From Coptis chinensis (Eukaryota > Streptophyta > Magnoliopsida > Ranunculales > Ranunculaceae), in NCBI GenBank assembly GCA_015680905.1, contig CM027381.1, forward strand, positions 63,849,501-63,913,500: 64,000 nt of DNA, given 5' to 3'. Below are positions 54,133-64,000 of this stretch, piece after piece (positions within the stretch are counted from its first letter, which is position 1; every line of letters starts with the position of its first letter). Under the pieces are notes generated by a model, which was not told where the DNA came from, ran no database searches, and saw nothing but the letters and a program-made list of their open reading frames with translations. The position numbers and the translations under genes are program-made.

Positions 54133-56140
54133 ATGAGATTAAGGTCTGGTCGAACAAAAACAACAAACGTAATTACACCACAACAAACAAGTCTATCTAG
54201 TACACCACCCACGACACCTCTAACTACTATCACACAAACCATACCTGATATTATGGCTGAAGAAAGAGAGACTCCTCTCTCTGACTTTTATAAAGCTTTG
54301 AGCGATAGCCCTAAATCTTGCATCGTTCTAGCAGACCCAACGGGGGATTTTCGAATTCCCCCAAACATATTTAATCTGTTACCCGTTTTCCATGGTCTAG
54401 ACCATGAAAAACCTTTACCAACACATCGCGTGGATTGAACAAGTCCTTACAACATTCCATCATCCTACCGTTGGTACGGAACAGGATTAAACCGAGGGTA
54501 TTTCCCTTCACCTTAGCTGATAAGGCGTCTTGGTTAACCTTGGCTTAATTCTGGAATGGACTCGTGGGCCAAACTTGTTCAAATTTGTTTATGGAACATT
54601 TTACCCACCCCTAAAGACGGATGAGATGCTTTCCAAGATTCATTTTTTCCGGACAAAATCCTCATGAATCATTTTCTCGAGGCTTGGAATCGCTTCACCG
54701 ATCGCTTATAGAGTGTCCACACCATAACTTAGCTAAAGACACGTTAGTTCGTTGCCTTTTCAAAGGACTTCTACACCACCATAAAGAAGTCCTTGACATA
54801 ATGAATGGGGTAGTTTCTAAGTAAAGGAGCCAATGAGGCTTACAAATTTTTAGAGGATCAAACTAAGCGAAATAACAACCTGGGGGTAGTGACGATTACT
54901 CCCGCTCCGCTAGTTCTTCTTCCACGCTTAAGGCTACCAAGTATGTTTGAGGTTAAACCCGATCTAGAACTTAAAAATTTAATCGAATCTCTAACTAAAA
55001 GGTTGAGGCCATTTCTGTACAACAAAAGCCTATCCCCGCATGAATGTAAATTCAAATCCATGTAGTTTACGGTTGAGTCCCGAGCATCCCGACTCCCGTC
55101 CCTATAGCCTATGAACATTCTTGTTCCATTAATAGTGAACCTAACCTAACCAAAATCCCAACTTCGGTTGGAGAAATAACCAACAAGTCACACCTTCAGG
55201 GTACAATAACAATATGTTAGGCCAACACACCGTTATAACCATGCTCCTCCAGGACAAGGGCCAGGGGTCGGGTAATTATAATAATTATAACAACCAAGCA
55301 CAACCTCGACAAGGTCAAGCACAAGGTCAATATAGTTATAGTAATTATAATGCTAATGGAGGTATCGTTCCGGGAAATAATAACTATCACAATCCGCCTA
55401 TAAATAATCAACGCGAGATAGTTCCAGTCACACCACCCGTGACTACTACACCCACACAACCGGATCGTCTTGACACCTTCATACAAGTGAGCCAACAACT
55501 TTTCCAAACCATGGCTCAATCTAACCAACACATTCTACAATCCGTTAATAATTTAAACCAACAGTTAGCCCAAGAGAAAGCCCAACCCAAAGGTGTGTTT
55601 CCGTGTCAAGATACCTAATCCTAAAACAAAAAACACGACCTTTGAGGTAAACGGTAATACTAGTAATGCGGAAACTACAAACGTAGGTGAGCTAAATGCC
55701 ATCACCACTCTCCGTTCTGGAAGAGTGGTTGATAACAAAGTAACTATGCCTATAGTTACCCCATCAGTACTCCCTACAACGGATATCGAACTAGATACCG
55801 AAATAGAAACTGAAGAGCCTACAACTGTAGAGGTACCAGTTAAACCACAACCTAAGAAACAAAAAGCCAAGGTTAAACATCCTGTTGATCCATATGCTAA
55901 TTATAGAGAGAAAACACCGTTTCCCCAAAAATTAGCCATGTTAACTAGGGATACAAATTATGAGGAGATTAGAACGCGTTCAAAAAATCTAACTATAAAC
56001 CTTCCCTTTCTCGGCTATTAAAAGCTACCACACCATGCTAAGTTTCTTAAGGAGTTGTGTACTACTAGGCGTAAGACCAATATACCAAAAGACGCTTTTT
56101 AAGAACAATTCCCAACGCTATCTGAAAATAATGGAATTGT
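54133..56140 (+). pseudogene. gag: N3 gag (frameshifted)
   Basis: ATG at 54133 (MRLRSGRTKTTNVIT), a clean 5' frame with ETPLSDFYKALSDSPKSCIV and LLPVFHGLDHEKPL. The core ECPHHNLAKDTLVRC is near 54712. The linker NYNNQAQPRQGQAQGQYSYS is near 55282-55341, and TQPDRLDTFIQVSQQLFQTM from 55451. Then NAITTLRSGRVVDNKVTMP (about 55696), PFPQKLAMLTRDTNYEEI (about 55918) and LKELCTTRRKTNIPKD (about 56047). Fewer defects than N1 and N2, but still several single-base shifts, many in C/G-rich spots. Confidence 0.87.
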
Positions 56141-57420
56141 TAAGTACAAGGACCCTGGTCGTCCTACTGGTACAATGCACCTTAGAAGATTCCCACACGA
56201 CGACCCCCTATTAGACCTGGGGGCTAGTGTTAACTTACTCCCATTTTATTTGTATAAACAAATAGGTCTAGAGGAGATGCAACCTACTAAAATGACATTG
56301 CAATTAGCCGATCGGTCTATTAAGTATCCTAAGGGTGTGGTTGAAAACGCTAGTTAAAGTCCAAAATTTTTACTACCCAACCGACCGTTGTCCTAGACAC
56401 GTAACTCACTAACGACTCTGTACCTATCATTTTAGGGCGTCCCTTCTTGGCTAATACAGCGGCTCCATAAACTGCCGCGATGGTTCGATGTCCTTGTCCT
56501 TTGGCCATCTTTACGCTGAGGTAAATGTTTTCAAAACTAGGACCAAGATATCCGATTCATCTACAAATGGAGAGGTTAGCATGATCGAGCTTAGCTCAAG
56601 ATTACTTCAAAAACATGTTTCGGAGAAACAGATTAACAAATTCCTTTCCTTCGGAAATTCCGACTTTAACAATGACTCCCTGGTAGTAGACGAAATAGAA
56701 GAAGAATTCCTGCAACTCTTTTGCACCGCTTCTTTACCACTTCGCGAGTCCCCCCTTGCCAACAACCATACATCCTTTGATACTATGACGGAAGATGAAT
56801 TTTTCCATCTCTATCCCAGTGATCCTTTTGACCCAACTATTGAGGAATGTCTTGCACATATCAAGATTTCTGATGATATGGACTTGAGAGCTCTAGCTGA
56901 GAATCATTCACCTTCCCTCACCAATATTCCCCACCCTCCACCTTTTCAAAGGAACCTCGAGTTTGCACTCGATCCTTTAGTTTCTCCTGTGCTTCATGAT
57001 TTTTTAAATCCACCTAGTAAACAAATACTTCCCAAGGATAAACCACTTGACACCTTCATTTTCAGACTTGAGACGGTCCCTAACTACACCATGAATGAGT
57101 TTTGTGCTAAACCCACATCCTCATTTTTTCCATGCTTTTTCTCTAAAACTTATCCCAATCCACCATATCTTCCACAACCATTCACTTTTCCACATTTATT
57201 CACTAGGACACCCTCTCGTTCAAAGATGAAACCTAAGGTGTATGCTCGGTTATGTTATAGGTCTATCCGGCTTCGCTTTCATTCCACTAGGCTGTGTCCT
57301 AGGAAATCTTGGTGCTTGTTTGTGTTTGGATATGTTTGCTGTGATATTTATTTATGGAATGATCCACAACTATTTCGGTTGTTGATATATGATAAACTGC
57401 ATGTTCATACATATGTTTAG
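56141..57420 (+). pseudogene. N3 protease and full-length conserved tail
   Basis: Protease box LLDLGASVNLLPFYLYKQIG (about 56208-56265), QLADRSIKYPKGVVEN, then a shift and IILGRPFLA near 56430. The tail is one open frame of 310 codons from 56488 to TAG at 57418-57420. It has MSLSFGHLYAEVNVFKT, FLSFGNSDFNNDSLVVDEIE, DPFDPTIEECLAHIKISDDM, PPPFQRNLEFALDPLVSPVL, a Pro/Phe-rich part and FGYVCCDIYLWNDPQLFRLL. There is no reverse-transcriptase motif. The tail replaces the linker to RT found in family C. Function unknown. Confidence 0.85.
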
Positions 57421-58517
57421 ATAAAGTCTCGAGTATCTGACTATAAACGACTCAATTTTTGTTTTTAGTGCATTTTCTTTCATTTCCATATATTGGTGAA
57501 TGCACCATTCAGGTAACCGGACCCTCCCTATGGAGTGTGTGGCTGTAAGTACCGGATCCTAAGTCCACGTTTCACATAATTCACGTTTTCCACTCTTGCA
57601 TGTTTTCTCGGTTTTTGAGTCATGTTTCTCTATGGTGTGAATTATGTCTTTATCGCTTTATTGTTTTCCTTTATATTAAACCTAATTCATAAAAAGTAAA
57701 AAAGTTTAAAGAAATATAAAAATAGTAATCTAGCAAGTCTCGAATCGACTTTAAAAGACCCGCGTTTTAAAACAAATTTTTACAAACCCGTTTTCAAAAA
57801 TTTGTTTGGGGGTGTTTGGTTTTTCCATTCTTGATCACTCAAATTCCTATTCTTACCCCCACCTCGCTCCCTTGAAGAGTAGCTAGATTTCTACTTGTTT
57901 GTTGTTTTGATGTTGTCTTTTATTATTTTTAGTAGATAGGATGTTACGTTGTTAAATTCCGTAGTTAATTTTGACTTTTGTAGTGAAATGTTGTTTGAAT
58001 GACAATATGAATATAATGTCGTTATTTTCATTGTCGTGATTAGTTAATGTTGATCCCACCTTCCCAAACTGTTTGGGGGTGGTGTTATCTATTCCAAAGA
58101 TGATTTTATATAAACTTCATTCATTCTACACTCACAACCCACACTACACCTAACTTCCATCACTCACCTTTCACTCCCACGCTTTACCTCTCATTTTCAA
58201 TTTTCAGAACTCCGAAAGCGCTTCTCAAGGCTTCTACAGAGAAGATTTTCGCGCTCAGATATTTTTGTTCTGAATTTTGCTCGAAGCGCCGCCAGCTTCA
58301 AGCTGAAAGCGACTTCGCCCTCATCTATCGACCTAGAGCGGCCCAGCGCTTCAAGTTGAAGCGCGACCAGCTAAAACACTGGAATTCTAAAAATTTCAGA
58401 GCGCGACTCGCGCCTATCTGCGCGCCCGCGCCCTGACTTCCGTGGACCAGAAAAAATTCCAGTTTTCTACGGGTAGTTTCCAGATCATTCATAGCTATTC
58501 CAGAGCATAATTTTGAG
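57421..58517 (+). other. N3 noncoding region, ORF X lost
   Basis: Conserved 70-nt block at 57510-57580 with GTAAGT at 57545-57550. G-tract AAATTTGTTTGGGGGTG at about 57797-57813. Then sequence matching the 3' side of ORF X and a second G-tract CCCAAACTGTTTGGGGGTGG at about 58063-58082, so ORF X was removed by deletion. TATATAAA at 58107-58114, C/A-rich leader, and an AGCGC-rich segment (58215-58430) follow. Confidence 0.75.
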
Positions 58518-58727
58518 ATGACATCTCCTATAATAATACCAGAACAGTCTTTCAAAGATGTGTTCCAAAGCACTACTTATGGTGCTTGGTTTCGCGAGGT
58601 GATCACACACGTAGGCTAGGAACCGCTTATGGGTCTTGCTAGAAATTGTTCTTGGACTTGCCATGCCCGCTGAAATACAAGACCCATGATGCTATTGGGT
58701 AGATAATATGCATGTCCGGGAGTGGAG
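58518..58727 (+). pseudogene. ORF Y remnant, N3 copy
   Basis: ATG at 58518 (MTSPIIIPEQSFKD). It reads the first 40 or so codons, then jumps by deletion to the VLGLAMPAEIQDP region and the WVDN region, and again to the sequence just before the intron. It cannot make the full protein. Confidence 0.78.
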
Positions 58728-58863
58728 GTAAGTTTTAGTTTCTGTTAGTGTCTGCTTATGTCCCAAGCAATTTAATTCTGTTAACCCCATAATGGGTGGA
58801 ACTCTTATAGAGTTGCGTCAATTTTTATTTCCTATATTAGTACGTTCTAACCTTGTTTTGCAG
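58728..58863 (+). other. Conserved intron after ORF Y (N3)
   Basis: 136 nt, GAG/GTAAGT to TTGTTTTGCAG/ATG. Both splice sites are intact although the ORF Y body is deleted. Confidence 0.72.
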
Positions 58864-58916
58864 ATGTTTATGAATTTCACGCGTTTCCTTGGTATTTTTC
58901 TACCCTCTTTATTTAA

Positions 58917-58955
58917 ATGCTTTGAGGACAAAGCATGCTTCTTGTTTGGGGGGGG
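58917..58955 (+). promoter_or_regulatory. Module-end hairpin and G-tract (N3)
   Basis: ATGCTTTG (58917-58924), AGGA, CAAAGCAT (58929-58936), then CTTGTTTGGGGGGGG. Identical in layout to N2 15965-16010. Confidence 0.8.
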
Positions 58956-59687
58956 GCATAGAAACACGTGTAATTAAGACATCTGCTAGGATATAAATAT
59001 ATATAATATGCATTTGTTTTCTAGTTAAAATTTCAAAAATTTAAAAATATAAATAAATAAGTTTATGCTATACACTTAGGAATATTGGTATTGTTTTCTT
59101 TCTCCATGCTCTTAACAATCTAGAAGTCTCATATAGTTGTTGCATCAGAATAATTGTTAGAAACTTAGGTTAATACGTAGGTAATAATCTTTGCATCTAT
59201 CTATAAATATATTACATGAGTATCTATGATTGTTAGCAGTAAGTTTCTGAAATCTAGGCTAGAGTACTTATTCTACAAATCCTGTGGAGAATATAGCCTA
59301 AAAGCCTTATATGAAATAAAACAATTGAGAAATGACACAAGGGAGAAGTAAAATCCGGATAGAGAAATCACACGCCCACTTGCTTGATCACTAAACCATA
59401 TCCTAAGTGAGAATTTAGGCGCTTTTTGGATCGATATAGCCGAAATTCAAACCTATGAATTATTTTCCGCTAGTCACCACTTCGAGCCTTTTCTTTAGCC
59501 TTCCATACACCATAATTCCTTTACCCCTGTTACAAAACAAAACAAAATAAAAAATCAACCTACCCAATTTAGAATAAGTCCGAGAATAGAATGAGGAAGA
59601 AAAGAAGAAGAGAAAAACACATTATAAACAAAAATTAGTTAGTTGCTTGAAAAATAAAGAAAAGAAGTTTCCATCCAAAGAGAAAAG

Positions 59688-59724
<37 letters not shown>

Positions 59725-60530
59725 AAAAGAAAAAGAAAATAGAAATAAATAAAAACTCCAAAAAAATAGAATAAAAGGGAGTCAAAGGCCAAAGAAAAGA
59801 AAAATATGGCTAAGGATGGAAACAAAGTGTAGAAGCAAAAGTAAATAACAAGGTTTTCTCTAGTTACATAATATGAAGACTCTATTATCTCAGACTTGTC
59901 CTCTAGAATATCCATTTCCTTCCTTCTTAAACCATCTCCTAATCCCCACAACACCTAATAAAGACCTCTAGCTCAATTAGGAATAGGTTAGTGTGATAGT
60001 AAGTGGCAGATGTGTTTGATCGACCCCGGCTTCCTTGTTGTCATTGAGATTGTAAGGTAAAGTGTGCCCACTGCACACTGGAGTAGCGGAAACTTGAGTG
60101 GAAAAATCAGAGTGGTTTTGTCTTGACATTTATGTGAGGACCTACTTAAGGACGCTATTCCGAGTTTTCAGAAACGGACCTGCTATTACATTTCATAGTA
60201 TTACTCATTGTTATATGTTTATTTTAGATGATTGATTATTATGCATATATTAACTTAGGGTTTTGACTGGTTATTCTTATGTAATTGCTAGAGAGATGTA
60301 TAGATAGTTGAGCATGAATAAGGAAACAATAGTTTTATTTTCTTAGTCGTTGTAGTATAGATGAAGTTTGTGAGTACCTTCATCGAAAACTCTCTCACGA
60401 GGCTATAACTCGTCCACTAGGGAATTCCTAGTGGTTTAAGGCCTTGTTGCATATGGTCAATGCAATCGCACTCAGCTGAAACGAGATTAGGTGGGAACTC
60501 CATTTTGGTCACTTATTCTAATTTCTCATC
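58956..60530 (+). other. N3 3' noncoding region
   Basis: Matches N2 16011-17555. Contains an A run of more than 30 at about 59690-59722 and the near-palindrome at 60414-60434. No gene. The Phe-rich frame on the minus strand at 59622-59954 is a translation of the A-rich tract. Confidence 0.82.
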
Positions 60531-60569
60531 TTTGCTTGAGGACAAGCAAAATGCTTGTTTGGGGTGGTT
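60531..60569 (+). promoter_or_regulatory. N3 hairpin and polypurine tract
   Basis: TTTGCTTG (60531-60538), AGGA, CAAGCAAA (60543-60550), then TGTTTGGGGTGGTT up to the LTR at 60570. Confidence 0.9.
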
Positions 60570-61949
60570 TGATAAGAGCCCAAAACTGTAGTTTTAACCC
60601 CTTAATAATCATCTTGTTAGACCAATTATGTGAATAATAAGTAAGAGTTAACACCGATTACGCGTTTTATGCATTTTCAGGCTTCAAAGTCCATTATGTG
60701 CAGAAAATGTGCCACTTTTAGCGAGATAAAGGAGCAAAAAGTCGTGAGAACTTCGAATGCCATATCTTTGGACTCGGACCTCGGATTGAGGCCTACCTTA
60801 TGTCAAAACGACCGGCTCGAAAGAGCTTTGCAATGGTCCAAGCTTTGACCCAATCAGAGGAGCAGAAGTGGACTAAAAGTCTGTGGAAGTCAACTGCAGC
60901 TGAAGAGGCCTTTTGGATCGAAGAATTGGGTTTTGGGCACGATTCTCTGGCCCAAAACATGGCTCCAAGCCCATGCACGATTTTTTTGATCTGAATGTAT
61001 AAGAACAAAAGCTTAGTTCATTGTTAATGGTAGATAGTTAGGTTAGAAAATAAATTAGATTAGTTAGCCTCCATTAAACCTTAATTCTAGATCTAGTTTT
61101 CATTAGATTAATTAAGTTTAATTTCATTTCAATTCTTGTTTTAGATTAAACTCTCAAATTATTGTTCTTGATTGATTAGATAATAAAAATAGTTATTTTG
61201 TCAATTTCGATTTATAGATCTAAATTCCATTATTGTTTGTTATCATTTCATAGTTATTAATTAGATTTCGATTATTGTTTAGTGAAATCGCATAAAGTTA
61301 GAATCTTTTCATTATGTTTAGTTTAGATTTAATGGGAATTGTTAGTTTGATGAATCAAGGCTAAATCCTCCATTAGAGGGGTTTGATGAAGCCTTGATGA
61401 AAACTTAGTGGTTAGTATAGAATTGGTTGTAGAATCTATTCCACTCTAGAAAGTCGTGTTTAAGCCATGAGAATGGGTGGGCGACTTCACATGCTAGTTA
61501 GTACTTTCGGTAGAAATGCCATGAACACTAGGGATTAGAACTTCGAATTTCTTGCCGTAGAACGCGTGAGAATCGAGATACAAGAATCTATACTAGGTTA
61601 TTAAGTTGGATTCGAGGTGGATTCAATTCCCCTCTAATCCTTTATCTAGATTCAAAACAAGCATATTTCCATAGTATTCGTAGTTAAATTCAACGTAGAC
61701 TCATTTTAGTTTCATCGTAGTATAACACCCTTCGTAAAGCTCTCATTGACTTAAGAGCGACTAGTTAGACTTAGAAAACAATCCATGCTAGGGAACTAGG
61801 AGTGGAACGAACTTCGTACTCCATTTAGTGCAATTCGCATTGAGAGTAGAAGCTTTGATAATTGACACGTAAAAGTTATAAGTTTAGTTTACTTACGTTT
61901 TGGATTCGTAGTTCATTTCGTAGGTAGACTATACATTTTATAGTTATCA
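60570..61949 (+). repeat. N3 3' LTR
   Basis: 1380 bp, TGATAAGAGCCC to AGTTATCA, followed by the CTCGG duplication. TATA-like GTATAAGAAC near 60997. Confidence 0.95.
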
Positions 61950-62922
61950 CTCGGCCCTCATCTGTTCCCACCTCTCATCCTCTCTCTGGGTACGGATCTC
62001 AAAGTTATGGTGGATAGTTGCCTGTCGAGTCCGGAGGTCTTCGCAGATAGTGTTGAGTGAACGCATGCCACGATGAATTACAACCATGTGTTCTGCATCT
62101 GACCAACACCTCTCCAAGGCATCCGTATCAAAACAAGTCAAATCCTCCTCATCCTCCGAGTCATTCCCATTTCCCCCATCCTCCTCGTCATTCTCATTTC
62201 CACCATCCTCCTCGTCCTCTTCTCTATCCTCAGGCAACCTCCAAACTCGTTGGAAACAATCCTTATAGATCCGAGGATTTCGGTGTAGGGTGATGTAAAT
62301 CCTATCAGACGCCGGAGCTGCTCTCAACTTCAGCATGATCTTGGTTATTAAAACAGGGAGAGGTGCCATCAACTTTCCCACTCCCCTAATCATGCTAAGC
62401 AAAAACTCTAAGATACAGAACTCGTACTTCTGCTCCTGGAGTATCCATAAAATATGGAGGCAGTTCAAACCGATGTCGCTGACCTTCTCCTTCCCCAAGA
62501 CGCGTCCGACCAATCCATCGAAATGCGCAGCCGGCCGCGGTTGGTTCTCGAGGGATGCTGGCGAACACAATGCGATCTCGCATTATAGTTCCTTCCGGTA
62601 ACTGCCACGTGCATCAACGGCTCTACCCCATTATATTGTGACTCGTAACGTGACATCGGATGGATTCTAGGCGAATGCCTAGAATCTCAGCTAACAACCC
62701 AGTAGTTACTTCCTTCCTCCTCTTCGCCACCATAACAAAAATTCTACACCCCTCCACCTCCCTCGTTTTGTAAAACCGTCGGACTAAGTCTTTGTGGTAA
62801 AAGGCTTCGGTCGAGTACCACAAGCTATTCCAGTCTCTACTGATCATTTCGTCACCGTAAAACGGTGCAAAGTGGTCGCCAGTAAATGCTTACTCCTGCA
62901 AAATTCGACGTTGTTGAGCCAT
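61950..62922 (-). pseudogene. ORF X, N4 copy, N-terminal part
   Basis: ATG at 62922 (MAQQRRIL). An in-frame TAA follows at codon 11, where N2 has the IPEQ motif. Then GDHFAPFYGDEMISRDWNSL, WYSTEAFYHKDLVRRFYKTR and EVTTGLLAEILGI. After frameshifts, KYEFCILEFLLSMIRG and a long clean stretch (62350-61955): RIYITLHRNPRIYKDCFQRV, then an acidic Glu/Asp/Asn-repeat region (EDGGNENDEEDGGNGNDSED) and RQATIHHNFEIRTQREDERW. It is interrupted at the CTCGG duplication by N3 and continues at 52211. This copy shows that the acidic region joins the two halves seen in N2. Confidence 0.78.
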
Positions 62923-63684
62923 TGGAGTGTTTGGAATGTAGTGGGGGTTGGAATTTAAGTCAACCGAATGAAACAACCAATGGTGGTGGTGCGGTGGTGG
63001 CGCGACAGCTTAAATTTTTTTAATTTTTGTGGGTTTTTGGTGATGTAAATTGGTGGATTTGGTGGTGGTTTGGTTTTAGAGAAGATTTGAATCTGGGCGT
63101 GGGTTTAATTAGGTTTCTTTTTTAATTTTTGGATTTAGGTTTTGAAGTTTTGGTTTTTGTTTGATAATGGCGGTTTGAGAAGATGAACGCGAATGTTGGG
63201 GCAAAGGTAAGGGCGCGGGTGCGCTGCCGGTGCGCGCGGGTTGGCCCAAGCCCAATTCGAAATTTTCTAATTTTTCGATTTTTCGCGACACTTCAAACTA
63301 ATATTGCCGCTTCGTTACCGGTCCGATTTTTGCGAATGAAATATGGAAATGATCAGGAGAGAATTTCCAATCCAATGATCCATAAAACACTCTATTCCGA
63401 CCGTGGATGACATATAAGATAGTGGAAAACGCCTCGAAGTGCGTGCATGACATACGTTATGCGAACGAATGAACTCTAAATTCATAGATTATGTCAACCC
63501 AAATCGAAATACAATTAAACGGCATAAGCAACTCTAATGGGACCTAAACATTATAGGACGGAAACACGAACACCCCACCCCCAAACAAATTTTTTTACAA
63601 CAATGTTTAGAAAATTTGTTTTTTTTTTTAAGTGGGTCTTTTAAAGTCAGATTCCAGAGACTTCCTAGATTACTATGTTTATTC

Positions 63685-63736
<52 letters not shown>

Positions 63737-64000
63737 AACAATAAGCAAGAAATACATAATTCACCCCATAGAGAAACATGACTCAAAAATCCGAGAAAAC
63801 ATGCAAGAGTGGAAAACGTGAATTATGTTAAATGTGGACTTAGGATCCGGTACTTACAGCCACACACTCCATAGGGAGGGCCCGGTTACCTTAATGGTGC
63901 ACTCACCAATATCTGGAAATGAAAGGAATGCACCAAACACAACAAATTGAGTCATTTATAATCAGATACTCGAGACTTTGTCTAACATATGTATGAACAT
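62923..64000 (-). other. N4 noncoding region upstream of ORF X
   Basis: Inverted counterpart of N2 11796-12887. It has the C/A-rich leader, the GC-richer block (63200-63440), a module-end tract (CACCCCACCCCCAAAC on plus near 63572-63587), an (AT)22 microsatellite at 63689-63732, and the conserved 70-nt block with GTAAGT (63857-63852 minus). The end of the gag-protease tail should begin just past 64000. Confidence 0.75.

Larger units (their letters stand above)
52212..61949 (+). mobile_element. N3: youngest Athila-like element, inserted in N4 ORF X
   Basis: 9738 bp. LTRs 52212-53598 and 60570-61949 are nearly identical. Target duplication CTCGG at 52207-52211 and 61950-61954. It encodes gag, protease and the best-preserved tail, lacks ORF X altogether, and keeps only a deleted ORF Y. 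Reverse transcriptase and integrase are absent. Plus-strand, opposite to its N4 host. Confidence 0.95.
48480..64000 (-). mobile_element. N4: minus-strand Athila-like element, interrupted by N3, runs off the window
   Basis: Minus-strand body of a family-A element, 48480-52211 plus 61950-64000. In its own 5'-3' order: conserved 70-nt block (63893-63826), microsatellite, ORF X, ORF Y, intron, hairpin with tract, 3' noncoding region, hairpin and PPT, LTR A6. Its gag, protease and 5' LTR would lie beyond base 64000. N3 is inserted in ORF X with duplication CTCGG. Confidence 0.9.

Overview
This is plant nuclear DNA, probably from a eudicot. It is a heterochromatin-like pile-up of nested LTR retrotransposons with almost no host genes. 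The evidence is: Ty3/gypsy proteins of Athila type (a DLGAS/DTGAS protease, a reverse transcriptase with FMDD), primer-binding sites of the type TGGCGCCGCTGCC that pair with the 3' end of plant tRNA-Asp, 5-bp target-site duplications, plant-type introns, and high A+T in all noncoding parts. I see no rRNA, tRNA gene, CRISPR array or intact single-copy host gene.

Layout. (1) 1-1337: an unrecognised gene fragment in a 341-bp tandem duplication, then AT-rich noncoding DNA. (2) 1338-23723: three nested layers of one LTR family, called A here. The oldest is a truncated minus-strand LTR (1338-1685 plus 23003-23723). Into it went element N1 (1686-23002, duplication AAGAT). Into N1 went element N2 (6617-19016, duplication GTGCT). 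(3) 23724-28822: the end of an LTR with a tRNA-iMet-type primer site, then a decayed intron-containing gene of the 'putative gypsy-type transposon' class. (4) 28823-32113: LTR, leader and partial gag of a second family, B. (5) 32114-44526: a rearranged cluster of family C, the only part with reverse transcriptase. Its LTRs lie in inverted pairs and its 3' region forms an inverted repeat of about 0.9 kb. (6) 44527-64000: minus-strand A-family element N4, which runs off the window end. It starts with a minimal LTR-primer site-PPT-LTR unit and is interrupted by plus-strand element N3 (52212-61949, duplication CTCGG).

How the parts work together. Family A elements have a gag-protease frame that runs into an unrecognised conserved tail instead of reverse transcriptase, RNase H and integrase. 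They look non-autonomous and would need enzymes in trans, possibly from a C-like Athila relative with the same type of primer site and related 3' sequences. Beyond gag-protease, N2 and N4 carry two further reading frames (called X and Y) that look like divergent paralogs of each other. Y has an upstream TATA box and a conserved intron just after its stop codon. Successive modules end with a similar signal: a perfect short hairpin with an AGGA-type loop, whose stem covaries between copies, and/or a G-rich polypurine-like tract. This modular, repeated 3' architecture is the most interesting thing in the window.

Caution: many frameshifts between copies fall at CCG/CGG-like positions. Part of the decay may be long-read consensus error rather than biology.
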